Source of the DNA: Terriglobia bacterium
GTDB taxonomy: Bacteria; Acidobacteriota; Terriglobia; Acidiferrales; UBA7541
Assembly (NCBI GenBank): GCA_020073375.1
Contig: JAIQFG010000038.1
Coordinates: 43,276-107,275 of the forward strand
DNA: 64,000 nucleotides
Direction of reading: 5' to 3'
A program made the translations under genes and the position numbers. The notes under the pieces are model-generated. The model was given only the letters and a program-made list of their open reading frames with translations. It made no database searches and was not told the origin of the DNA. Shown here piece after piece: positions 56,336 to 64,000 of the stretch (positions are counted from its first letter, which is position 1; each line of letters begins with the position of its first letter).

Positions 56336-57526
56336 ATGATCGTTGGTGTTCCCCGCGAAACTTATCCGGGAGAACGGCGCGTGGCGTTAGTCCCCATTGT
56401 AATTCCCAACCTTGCCAAGGCCGGGATCGAAATCGTGATCGAGGCCGGCGCGGGCGTCCAGGCGGGCTTTCCGGATTCCGAATACGCCGCCAAAGGCGCC
56501 AAGGTTCTCCCGAGCCGCGCCGAAGTTTTTGCCGCAGCGGACATTGTGATCCAGGTGCTGTGCTACGGATCCAATGACCAGACCGGCAGGGCCGATCTTC
56601 CTCTTCTGCGGCGAGGCCAGGTCCTCATCGGCTTTCTCCGGCCCCTGGGCTCAATCGAAACGATCCGGGAAATCGCCGCCACCGGCGTGACTTCCTTTTC
56701 CGTCGAACTGGTGCCGCGAACCACGCGCGCGCAAAGCATGGACGCCCTTTCATCCATGGGCACGATGTGCGGATACAAGGCCGTGCTTCTTGCGGCCGAA
56801 ACACTCCCCAAAATTTTTCCCATGCTCACCACCGCCGCCGGCACCATCACGCCCGCGAAGGTTCTGGTGATTGGCGCGGGCGTGGCCGGACTGCAGGCCA
56901 TCGCCACGGCGCGCAGGCTGGGCGCGGTTGTTTCCGCGTACGATTTGCGGCCCGCAGCCAAGGAGCAGGTGCAAAGCCTGGGCGGACGCTTTGTGGAACT
57001 CCCGATCGAAGCGAAGGACGCGCAAGACTCCGGCGGCTACGCGAAAGCGCAGGACGAGGATTTTTATCGGCGGCAGCGCGAATTGCTGGCCAAGGTCATC
57101 GCCGAAAGCGATGTGGTCATCACCGCAGCCGTGGTCCCGGGAAAAAAATCTCCTGTGCTGGTGACCAAGGAAATGGTCGCCGGGATGGCTCCGGGATCGG
57201 TGGTCGTCGATCTGGCGGCGGAGCGCGGAGGAAACTGCGAACTTACCAAGCCCGGCGAAGTCATTGTCGTGAACGGCGTCTCGATCATTGGCTATTTCAA
57301 CTTCGCCTCCGCCGTGCCCTATCACGCCAGCCAGATGTACGCGCGCAACATCGCCGCGTTCTTGCAATTGCTGGTCAAGGACGGAAAGCTGCAGATCAAT
57401 TTCGAGGACGACATCATCAAGAGCACGCTGGTGACCGAGGGTGGGGAAGTGGTCAACGCGCGCATTCGCGAATTTTTCTCGCTGCCGCCCCTGGCGGCGC
57501 AGCAGAAAGAGGCTCAATCGCCATGA
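56336..57526 (+). CDS. pntAA: NAD(P) transhydrogenase subunit alpha part 1
   Basis: 396 aa NAD(H)-binding domain I of the proton-translocating transhydrogenase. VGVPRETYPGERRVALVP at the start, GFLRPLG, the VLVIGAGVAGLQAIATARRLGA Rossmann motif, and VVDLAAERGGNCELT. Alanine dehydrogenase is the similar alternative but pntAB and pntB follow directly. GGGAGG precedes the ATG. Overlaps pntAB by ATGA. Links NADH to NADPH formation using the proton gradient. Confidence 0.96.
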   Translation: MIVGVPRETYPGERRVALVPIVIPNLAKAGIEIVIEAGAGVQAGFPDSEYAAKGAKVLPSRAEVFAAADIVIQVLCYGSNDQTGRADLPLLRRGQVLIGFLRPLGSIETIREIAATGVTSFSVELVPRTTRAQSMDALSSMGTMCGYKAVLLAAETLPKIFPMLTTAAGTITPAKVLVIGAGVAGLQAIATARRLGAVVSAYDLRPAAKEQVQSLGGRFVELPIEAKDAQDSGGYAKAQDEDFYRRQRELLAKVIAESDVVITAAVVPGKKSPVLVTKEMVAGMAPGSVVVDLAAERGGNCELTKPGEVIVVNGVSIIGYFNFASAVPYHASQMYARNIAAFLQLLVKDGKLQINFEDDIIKSTLVTEGGEVVNARIREFFSLPPLAAQQKEAQSP

Positions 57527-57819
57527 AGATGGATCTCATCACCAGCCTGTATGTTTTCATGCTGGCGGCTTTCATCGGCCTGGAAGTAATCAAACGCGTT
57601 TCGCCCCTGCTGCACACGCCGCTGATGTCGCTCACCAACGCGCTGGACGCCATCGCCGTGGTCGGAGCCATCATCCTGGCCGGCGAGCACAAGTCCACGC
57701 TCTCCACCATTCTCGGCACGATCGCCATCGTCGCCGCCACAAGCAACGTGGTCGGCGGATTTTTCATCACCGACCGCATGCTCAAAATGTTCAAAGCGAG
57801 CGCCAAACCGAAGCCATGA
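57523..57819 (+). CDS. pntAB: NAD(P) transhydrogenase subunit alpha part 2 (membrane)
   Basis: 98 aa with three hydrophobic segments (about 5-20, 40-58, 63-80), the membrane domain of the alpha subunit. The segment LMSLTNALDAIAVVGAI is typical of the domain II start. ATG overlaps the pntAA stop (ATGA) and its own stop overlaps the pntB start (ATGA). Confidence 0.93.
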   Translation: MKMDLITSLYVFMLAAFIGLEVIKRVSPLLHTPLMSLTNALDAIAVVGAIILAGEHKSTLSTILGTIAIVAATSNVVGGFFITDRMLKMFKASAKPKP

Positions 57820-59210
57820 CCTCCTTCCTCGGCACCGACACGATCATCGAGATCACCTACCTCATCGCCACGGCGCTGTTTATTTTGTCGCTGAAGTGGA
57901 TGAGTTCTCCGACCACCGCGCGCCACGGCGTGTGGGCCGGCGAAGCGGGCATGCTGCTCGCCATCGCCGGAACGCTGCTCAATCGCGGCATCGTCGATTA
58001 CAAGTGGGTGGTCATCGCCCTGGTTCTTGGCACGATCATCGGCGTTCCCCTCGGAAAAGTGCAAATGACGGCGGTGCCGCAACGGACCGCGCTGAGTCAC
58101 GCGTTCGGCGCGCTGTGCGTGACATTGGTCGGCACCGCGGAATTTTATCTGCGCGCCCCGGGCGTGCCCAAGTTCATGATGTCCGTGCTGTCGATGGAAG
58201 TGATTCTCGGCTCTCTGACGTTCACCGGCAGCCTGATGGCCGCGGGAAAATTGCAGGAAGTCCTGCCGCAGCGCCCCATCACGTTTAAGGGCCAGAATTT
58301 TGTCAACCTCGGCATGATGGTGGTCGCCGTTGGCGTGGCCGTGGTTCTGGTGCTTCATCCCGACCGTATGTATCTGTTTCCGGCCATCCTGGCGATTCCT
58401 CTTCTGTTCGGCGTGATGATGATCATTCCGATAGGCGGCGCGGATATGCCCACGGTGATCTCCCTGCTGAATTCCTACGCCGGACTTTCCGCAGCGGCCA
58501 TGGGCTTCGTACTCAACAGCAAGCTCCTGATCGTTGCCGGCGCGCTCGACGGCGCTTCCGGCTTGATCCTCTCGGTCAACATGTCCAAGGCCATGAACCG
58601 GTCATTTTCCAACGTTCTGTTCGGCGCGTTCGGCCAGGAAGCGGCTGTCGGTAAGGGCGGCAAGGAAGAGCGCCCAGTGCGCAGCGCGACTCCGGAAGAA
58701 GCGGCGGGAATTCTGGCCGTGGCCAGCAAAGTGGTCATCGTGCCGGGGTACGGCATGGCCGTGGCGCAGGCGCAGCACAAGGTGCGCGAACTGTACGACA
58801 TTCTGACCAAACGCGGGATCGACGTGAAATTCGGAATTCATCCCGTGGCCGGGCGCATGCCGGGCCACATGAACGTGCTGCTGGCCGAGGCGGACATTCC
58901 TTACGACAAACTGCTCGACATGGATGAGATCAACGGCGACTTCCCGCAGACCGACGTGGCCCTGATCATCGGCGCCAACGACGTCACCAACCCCGCCGCG
59001 CGCACCGATTCCTCCAGCCCCATCTTCGGCATGCCCATTCTTGACGTCGACAAAGCGCGCACCGTGATGGTCATCAAGCGCAGCATGGGCGCGGGATTCG
59101 CTGGAATCGAAAATCCCCTCTATTACATGGACAAGACCCTGATGCTCTTCGGCGATGCCAAGAGTTTCGTTGGTTCCATCGTCCGCGAACTTTCCGGCGG
59201 CCACTCTTAA
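57816..59210 (+). CDS. pntB: NAD(P) transhydrogenase subunit beta
   Basis: 464 aa. The N-terminal part has about eight hydrophobic segments (domain II), and residues about 285-464 are the NADP(H)-binding domain III with VIVPGYGMAVAQAQH, GIHPVAGRMPGHMNVLLAEA and DEINGDFPQTDVALIIGAND. ATG at 57816 overlaps the pntAB stop. Completes the operon; the stop is followed at once by a palindromic repeat. Confidence 0.96.
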   Translation: MTSFLGTDTIIEITYLIATALFILSLKWMSSPTTARHGVWAGEAGMLLAIAGTLLNRGIVDYKWVVIALVLGTIIGVPLGKVQMTAVPQRTALSHAFGALCVTLVGTAEFYLRAPGVPKFMMSVLSMEVILGSLTFTGSLMAAGKLQEVLPQRPITFKGQNFVNLGMMVVAVGVAVVLVLHPDRMYLFPAILAIPLLFGVMMIIPIGGADMPTVISLLNSYAGLSAAAMGFVLNSKLLIVAGALDGASGLILSVNMSKAMNRSFSNVLFGAFGQEAAVGKGGKEERPVRSATPEEAAGILAVASKVVIVPGYGMAVAQAQHKVRELYDILTKRGIDVKFGIHPVAGRMPGHMNVLLAEADIPYDKLLDMDEINGDFPQTDVALIIGANDVTNPAARTDSSSPIFGMPILDVDKARTVMVIKRSMGAGFAGIENPLYYMDKTLMLFGDAKSFVGSIVRELSGGHS

Positions 59211-59286
59211 GTAGGACAGGCTTCAGCCTGTCGGTTTTTTCCCCAGCGCCGCAAACCAAACCCAGGAAGGCTGAAGCCTGTTCTAC
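59211..59286. repeat. REP-like inverted doublet, GTAGGACAGGCT family
   Basis: Left arm GTAGGACAGGCTTCAGCCTG at 59211 begins at the base after the pntB stop; the right arm ends TTCTAC at 59286. The pairing is less perfect than at 19577 and 23181. The stop codon of the convergent MFS gene (59283-59285) lies in the right terminus. Confidence 0.85.
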
Positions 59287-60758
59287 CGGTGCCCGCTGAC
59301 CGAAACGCCCGCGTCCGGTTTCAAGCTGAAACAATCGATCGTTCCCAGAACCACCAGCGCAGCCACAAGAAAAAACGCGACGTGAAATTCCTTCGTCGTG
59401 GGGTTTCCACTGGTATTTCCTGTAATGAATGCTCCAAGGCGCAGCGCAATGGCGCCGGCGGCCACGCCCATTCCCATGGCCATCTGCGTCACCACGCTGA
59501 AAAAGCTGGTGGCCGTCCCAAAATCCGATTTCGGCACATCCGCGAATGCCAGTGTGCTTAAGCATGTAAACTGCATCGAGCGGCACAATCCGTTTAGAAA
59601 CAGAATGAGCAGGATCGCAAACCGCGGCGTCTGCGGGAATATGGCCGCGCACGCCAGCATCAGAAGCGCCGTCAGCATTCCATTGACGATGAGCACCGAA
59701 CGAAATCCAAAGCGCCGAAGCACTGGAGTCGTGACCGTTTTCATGCCCAGGTTGCCCGCAAATAGCCCCAGCATCAGCAGGCCCGACTGGAACGCATTCA
59801 GCGCAAAGCCCACCTGAAACATGAGGGGAAGCAGGAAGGGCGAAACACTGATGGAAATACGGAACAACGATCCGCCGGCGATGGTGATGGCAAACGTTTT
59901 GATCTTCATCAGATTCAGATTCAACAGGGGCGCCCGCGCGCGCTGGAAATGGAACACCGATAGCGCGCCCAATATGAGCCCCGATGTCAGATACAGCATG
60001 GTTGGCCGCCATTGGGCGCCTTCGCGGCCGACTAGTTCGAGACCGTACATGAACGTCACGCACGCCGTGCTGCTCAGCGCGAATCCGATCCAATCGAACG
60101 GCTTCCTTTCTTCTCCTTTCAAATTCTTGATCAGCACAAATGTCAGTCCCAGGCCAATTATTCCAAGCGGCACATTTAGAAAAAAAATCCAGTGCCAGGA
60201 AACATACGTGGTGATGAAGCCACCGAGGGGTGGACCTACCACCGGCGCTACCAGGCCGGGCCAGGTAATGTACGCGATTGCCTCCATCAGATTGTGTTTT
60301 TCCGTCGTGCGCAACACCACCAGGCGGCCGACGGGAACCATCATCGCCCCGCCAATGCCCTGCACGATCCGCGCCGCGGTGAACTCCCACATTCCGTTGC
60401 TCAGCCCGCACAATATGGAAGACAAGGTGAACACGGCAATGGCCGACGCAAATACGGTACGGGCACCCACATGGTCCGCCACCCATCCGCTGATGGGAAT
60501 AAACACCGCCAGCATCAGCAGGTACGCGGTCATTCCAATATTCAGATCGACAGGGCTTACGTGGAAGGACTTGCCCATCTGTGGCAGCGCCGTGGCGATG
60601 ACCGTGCCGTCCAGATTTTCCATGAAAAATGCCACCGCAACCAGAATGGCGATGGGGGTCGAGTTTCGGGCCGCCTGCGCTGTTTCGTTTTGCGATTCCT
60701 GCAACTGGCTCCCCTGAACTTGGAGACAAAGAGTATGGATTTTAGACGGCGCGGTCAA
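59283..60758 (-). CDS. MFS exporter, DHA2 (14-TMS) family
   Basis: 491 aa with about 14 hydrophobic segments. N-terminal motif region NLDGTVIATALPQMG and WVADHVGARTVF (motif A variant), PVVGPPLGGFI (motif C-like) point to the EmrB/QacA drug-exporter family. Substrate unknown; no EmrA-like adaptor nearby. Its end falls in a palindromic repeat. Confidence 0.88.
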   Translation of the reverse strand: MTAPSKIHTLCLQVQGSQLQESQNETAQAARNSTPIAILVAVAFFMENLDGTVIATALPQMGKSFHVSPVDLNIGMTAYLLMLAVFIPISGWVADHVGARTVFASAIAVFTLSSILCGLSNGMWEFTAARIVQGIGGAMMVPVGRLVVLRTTEKHNLMEAIAYITWPGLVAPVVGPPLGGFITTYVSWHWIFFLNVPLGIIGLGLTFVLIKNLKGEERKPFDWIGFALSSTACVTFMYGLELVGREGAQWRPTMLYLTSGLILGALSVFHFQRARAPLLNLNLMKIKTFAITIAGGSLFRISISVSPFLLPLMFQVGFALNAFQSGLLMLGLFAGNLGMKTVTTPVLRRFGFRSVLIVNGMLTALLMLACAAIFPQTPRFAILLILFLNGLCRSMQFTCLSTLAFADVPKSDFGTATSFFSVVTQMAMGMGVAAGAIALRLGAFITGNTSGNPTTKEFHVAFFLVAALVVLGTIDCFSLKPDAGVSVSGHR

Positions 60759-60823
60759 CTGCGCGTCATTTTAACAAGCGCCTCCTGCTTGATGGATGCT
60801 GCGATGGATGCGCTCCCAAAAAA

Positions 60824-60860
60824 AGCGGTCCACCGGGGAGCTTCCGGTGAACCGCTTTTC
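60824..60860 (-). terminator. Rho-independent terminator of TPR gene
   Basis: AAAGCGGTCCACCGG (60824-60838) pairs with CCGGTGAACCGCTTT (60846-60860) with one mismatch, loop of seven bases. The plus-strand CAAAAAA before it gives a U-run on the minus strand, suiting the TPR gene that ends at 60884. Confidence 0.88.
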
Positions 60861-60883
60861 CGGCACGGAGGAAGAAAATTATT

Positions 60884-61963
60884 TCAGAAGGCAACAGGGC
60901 TAAGGCTGCGGCTGGAAGTCAGAGCCTCGAATTGGCGAGCTTCGTTTTTCCGCCCTTCCTGCCGAAGCAGCGCCGCATAAAATTGCATCGTCTGTTTTAC
61001 CGCCGGATCGTCCGTCCCCAGATTCTGCTCCCGGATACGCAGCGCTTCCAGGTACAGGGGTTCCGCCGCGGCGTATTTGCCCTCGCAATAGTAGAGCAGA
61101 GCCAGCCGGTTCGCGTGATTTGCGATTTCCAGGCTGTCCGAACCCGATTCCCGCCGCTTGATTTCCAATACCTTGGCGAAGTAGGGTTCCGCCGCAACGT
61201 AGCTGCCCGCGGCGCTGTAAATTTCTCCCAGCTTGTCCATGGCCTCGATCGTCTGGCGGGTATCCAGTTTCCCGATCATTTCCTGGGTTGCCAGAGCCTT
61301 GCTGTACAACGGCGTGGCTTCAGAATCCATTTTTCGCGCGTGATAAATGTCTCCCAGATTGAGCAGCGCCCCGGCGGCCTCGGCACTTTCCATGTTCCCG
61401 TTTTCCTTCCAGATGGCCAGCACGCGCACGTACAGGAGCTCCGCTTCGGCGTCCTTCTGTTCGGCGTGGTAAATATCCGCCAGGCCCGCCAGCGTGACAG
61501 CTGCTTCGGCGCTCTGCGCGTTGCCCGCTTTTTCCCAGATGGCCAGCGCGTTCCTGTAATCCGCCGCAGCCGCCGCATCCATGTTTTCGTCGTGATGCAG
61601 CGCCGCAAGATTATTCAGGCACCGCGCGGCCTGCATTTCCTGGCCGGGAATTTGCTTCCAGATTGCCACGGACTTCTTGTAGAGAGGCTCGGCCTGCGTG
61701 AATTGCGCCTGGTCCTGGTACAGGACCGCAAGGTTGTTCATGCTTGCGGCCACGGCCGCATTGTCCGCGCCCAGCTCCCGCGTCTGCACTGCGATGGCCT
61801 GCTTATAGAGAGTCTCCGCAACGGCAAATTCGCCTCGCTGGCGCGCGGCAGTCGCTGAGGCCAGATCCTGGTCCCAATTCGCCTCTTCGGCCGGCGTATA
61901 AAAACTGGAAACCAGGAAAATCACTATGCAGATGACAACCGGTGCCAGTTGTTTCATCTTCAT
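60884..61963 (-). CDS. Exported TPR-repeat protein
   Basis: 359 aa with a signal peptide (about 1-22). The rest is tandem TPR units of about 42 residues of the kinesin-light-chain type (for example AEPLYKKSVAIWKQ, AEPLYLEALRIRE, with YxxAEPLY...A repeats). About seven or eight repeats. Probably a periplasmic protein-interaction scaffold; partner unknown. The following gene on the strand is terminated by the hairpin at 60824. Confidence 0.87.
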   Translation of the reverse strand: MKMKQLAPVVICIVIFLVSSFYTPAEEANWDQDLASATAARQRGEFAVAETLYKQAIAVQTRELGADNAAVAASMNNLAVLYQDQAQFTQAEPLYKKSVAIWKQIPGQEMQAARCLNNLAALHHDENMDAAAAADYRNALAIWEKAGNAQSAEAAVTLAGLADIYHAEQKDAEAELLYVRVLAIWKENGNMESAEAAGALLNLGDIYHARKMDSEATPLYSKALATQEMIGKLDTRQTIEAMDKLGEIYSAAGSYVAAEPYFAKVLEIKRRESGSDSLEIANHANRLALLYYCEGKYAAAEPLYLEALRIREQNLGTDDPAVKQTMQFYAALLRQEGRKNEARQFEALTSSRSLSPVAF

Positions 61964-62353
61964 CTCAGGCCATCCTCTCTCGTGGTGCTCGTGCTTTGCA
62001 AAACTCAGCTATCGAACACGCCAAGTCTGCCAAGCGGAAGAGGCCAGGCCAATGAAGGAGCAGAGCCATTTTTCTTGTGACCCGGGTCCTGGTACCCGGT
62101 CGGCGGGGTTGTATTTGGTGGGAATGGCTGTAATGCATTGAAAACAGGAATGTTGATGTCTGCAGCCCCATTCCTGGGGTGCCGTCAATCGCGGGAGAAA
62201 TCACCCCGTTTTCCGCGATTGGCAAGCCTAGCAGGCCTGGTCCTCGAATTCTCGTTCAGCCAAGCACGTCAGCCGCATTCCACTCCTACCCTGGTGTGGT
62301 TGCTTGCGGCAATGCTCCGCGGAAGGCTTCCCGAAGAAGAACCCACGATCGTC
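61964..62353. other. Intergenic region, no gene seen
   Basis: About 390 bases between two minus-strand genes, GC-rich, with no coding frame of convincing composition. Contains the promoter region of the TPR gene. No strong repeat except the local palindromic patch around 62083-62105. Confidence 0.55.
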
Positions 62354-62776
62354 CTATTCCTCTACTCTGAATTTCACCGGCTTGATGAACAGCTTGTCGC
62401 CTTCTTGAATCGAAACATTGTAATCGCCGGCTTTGACCTGGGGAATCTTGATGACGATCTTCTCCGCGGATTGTTCCACCACCGTGGCCTTGAAATCGTT
62501 CTTTTCGTCGGAAAGAAAAACGGCTGACACGCCCGGCTTGTCCAGATTCGTGCCTGACACGGTAGCCGTATCGTTCACTTTTCCCGAGGCGGGATCGATG
62601 CCGGTCACTTGCGGCGAATTCTGGGCAATAACCATCGGAGAAAGGAAAATCGCCACGGCCAGAATCAGCCATCGGCGCCAGGCGACGCTGCGCCCCAAGG
62701 CCGCGGCTCCGATATCTGCATTGGAAACAGAAGCGCTTTGGACAGCCCGCAGCTCTTTGGACGAAGAGTTCGCCAT
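62354..62776 (-). CDS. Exported IPT/TIG-domain protein
   Basis: 140 aa from ATG 62776, which follows GAGGTGG. Residues 1-35 are soluble, and a hydrophobic stretch near 36-53 acts as membrane anchor or internal signal. The rest is one immunoglobulin-like IPT/TIG domain: VTGIDPASGKVNDTATVSG through KPVKFRVEE. Such single domains are usually surface or envelope accessory proteins. Function unknown. Confidence 0.75.
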   Translation of the reverse strand: MANSSSKELRAVQSASVSNADIGAAALGRSVAWRRWLILAVAIFLSPMVIAQNSPQVTGIDPASGKVNDTATVSGTNLDKPGVSAVFLSDEKNDFKATVVEQSAEKIVIKIPQVKAGDYNVSIQEGDKLFIKPVKFRVEE

Positions 62777-62986
62777 AAGTCCACCTCGCACGATCATGTT
62801 GTGATTCGGAGTTACCGCCGTTCCTGCGCTGGACGTTACTGCACCCGCTCCGCCGTGTCAATCTCTTACGCGGAAATTCCGGGCACCCGGCGGCGATGCC
62901 GCCCCTCTCCGCCGTCCGCAGACTGTGAGAGGCGCCCCCACATCCTTGTTGCAGCGGATCATTTAACGCGCTAACTTTTTATTGCA

Positions 62987-63613
62987 ATGCCGTCCGATGA
63001 CGAAATCCGGGCCGAGACGCGCCGCCTGGGGCGCACGATCAAGAGGAACAACTTGATCGCGGCATCCGCTTCCGGCGTTGCCCTCTCATTCCTCTCCCTC
63101 CTGTTCTTCGGCTATTCCTTGAAAAGCATTATCATCGGCCTGGCGGCAGGCTTCGTTTACGCCAATGGATTTGAATATGTCCTGCACCGCTTCCTGCTGC
63201 ACGCGGGCCACGGATTTTTCTGCGAGCAGCACATGGTGCACCACACCACCCTGCAGTCTCCCGAAGCCGCGCGTTACGTCAATTTCTCGCGCAACCCCTG
63301 GGGCGTGGTCGCGCTCCTCTGCGCCAATGCGATCCCGGTTTTATTTTTACAGTGGATTTTCCACGGCGCGTGGGGAGCCGGAGTGTTCGTGAGCTTCGCC
63401 CTCTACTACATGGCCTTCGAGGAAATTCACTGGCGCACGCACTTGGGCGGCTGGCTGCCGCGTTGGCTGCGCCCCGCGGCCCGCCATCACTTGCTGCACC
63501 ACGCGCACGATACCGGCCGTTTCAATGTATTTCTGCCTCTGTTCGACTGGCTCCTGCAGCCCGCATTGCCCACAGCGCCCTTGCATCACAAAAAAGGGAA
63601 TCCCCGCCTCTAA
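62987..63613 (+). CDS. Fatty-acid-hydroxylase-type membrane protein
   Basis: 208 aa with about four hydrophobic segments. Histidine-box motifs of the fatty acid hydroxylase / sterol desaturase superfamily: HRFLLHAGH, HMVHH, and HHLLHHAHD near the C-terminus, which should hold a di-iron centre. Could hydroxylate fatty acids, sphingoid bases or carotenoids. No partner genes. Its stop codon is inside a short palindrome. Confidence 0.82.
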   Translation: MPSDDEIRAETRRLGRTIKRNNLIAASASGVALSFLSLLFFGYSLKSIIIGLAAGFVYANGFEYVLHRFLLHAGHGFFCEQHMVHHTTLQSPEAARYVNFSRNPWGVVALLCANAIPVLFLQWIFHGAWGAGVFVSFALYYMAFEEIHWRTHLGGWLPRWLRPAARHHLLHHAHDTGRFNVFLPLFDWLLQPALPTAPLHHKKGNPRL

Positions 63614-63620
63614 AGAGGCG
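63605..63620. repeat. Palindrome at hydroxylase stop
   Basis: CGCCTCT-AA-AGAGGCG, perfect 7-bp stem, overlapping the stop codon at 63611-63613. Same core as the palindrome at 30784. Confidence 0.8.
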
Positions 63621-63728
63621 AGGCATAAAAACCTTTCTCCACCAGTTGCTGTAGCCCGGGTTTTCCGACCCGCGGATTTCCGCGCCGCACAGTAAGCCCG
63701 CCCCGCGCCGCACAGTTAAATGTGCAAT

Positions 63729-63759
63729 TGTAGGGGCACGGAATTGCCATGCCCCTACA
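63729..63759. repeat. 10-bp palindrome, GGGGCACGG family
   Basis: TGTAGGGGCA (63729-63738) and TGCCCCTACA (63750-63759) are perfect complements. Relative at 30051. Between convergent genes. Confidence 0.85.
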
Positions 63760-63796
63760 TGCGGACGATGCGCCTGCCTATTCGGATGGAAGGGAA

Positions 63797-64000
63797 TTAT
63801 TTCTCGTTCGATGCCACTGCGGCCAGCGTCTTTTCTTTCCCGGCCAGCAGCGGGCAATCCGGCGGCAACAGCACGAGTTTCTTCTGGATGATCTGGTCGG
63901 AATATTTCGCCAGGTAATGAACAATGGTCTCGATGCGGATGCGAATGCTGCCGGCGGGCTTGGTCGAATCCAGATCGCCGAATTTGAAAAACAGCGTCCC
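63797..64000 (-). CDS. C-terminal part of unknown protein (runs off window)
   Basis: The minus strand has an open frame entering from the window end and stopping with TAA at 63797-63799, giving at least 67 residues (LFFKFGDLDSTKPAGSIRIR ... ASNEK). Composition and codon use look coding. No family recognised from this tail; the start lies outside. Confidence 0.6.
   Translation of the reverse strand, partial: GTLFFKFGDLDSTKPAGSIRIRIETIVHYLAKYSDQIIQKKLVLLPPDCPLLAGKEKTLAAVASNEK

Noticed and set aside
57441..57815. N-terminal extension of pntB frame
   Set aside because: Overlaps pntAA and pntAB; the ATGA junction at 57816 gives the true start.

Overview
The window looks like an ordinary chromosomal stretch of a GC-rich member of the Acidobacteriota (Terriglobia-like). 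This is inferred from the gene repertoire: a protein of the VWFA-related acidobacterial family, a zinc-ribbon Ser/Thr kinase fused to TPRs, two DUF885 proteins, and many dispersed palindromic intergenic repeats. No 16S rRNA is present, so the assignment is not proven. I see no prophage, plasmid, CRISPR array or insertion sequence.

Layout. (1) 1-10 kb: signalling and secretion. A membrane Ser/Thr kinase, a large secreted metzincin-type protease with a perfect heptapeptide array, and a partner-switching module (FHA-GAF-PP2C phosphatase, STAS, HATPase, STAS). (2) 10-14 kb: a co-directional group of amidohydrolase, dihydroxyphthalate-decarboxylase-like protein, DctA-type carrier and a second binding-protein-fold protein, probably for uptake and conversion of a dicarboxylic or aromatic acid. 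(3) 14-19.5 kb: outer-membrane barrel, then a denitrification group (nirK with a fused cytochrome c domain, an FGE/SUMF1-like protein, a SCO copper chaperone), then tRNA-Pro(CGG). (4) 19.7-30 kb: YqeY-like protein, OPT transporter, Tat-exported amidase, secreted trypsin-like protease, Tat-exported MBL hydrolase, a lipoprotein, and a DEAD-box helicase with a long structured leader. (5) 30-46 kb: phosphoesterase, tandem DUF885 metallopeptidases, rhomboid protease, pyruvate kinase, M20 peptidase, VWFA protein, alpha/beta hydrolase, and central carbon genes gpmI, eno and glgC. (6) 46-56 kb: rpsU, a zinc-ribbon protein, and a compact purine-degradation operon (guaD, three-subunit xanthine dehydrogenase, allB, alc, OHCU decarboxylase, HIU hydrolase) convergent with a DUF6986 aldolase-like gene. 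No urate oxidase is recognisable. (7) 56-64 kb: a three-gene proton-translocating transhydrogenase (pntAA-pntAB-pntB), MFS exporter, TPR and IPT/TIG exported proteins, a fatty-acid-hydroxylase-type membrane protein, and the C-terminal end of an unknown gene.

The purine operon should take guanine to xanthine, urate, HIU, OHCU, allantoin, allantoate and ureidoglycolate, with the urate oxidation step supplied from elsewhere. Its genes are translationally coupled by start/stop overlaps at most junctions.

The most unusual non-coding content is several families of short palindromes, often paired as inverted doublets at gene ends. In four places the palindrome itself contains the stop codon of the adjacent gene. 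There is also a multi-hairpin leader before the DEAD-box helicase. No single undescribed system is proven. The best leads are the helicase leader, the repeat families, the noncanonical partner-switching pair, the binding-protein-fold cytosolic proteins, and the uricase-less purine operon with its DUF6986 neighbour.
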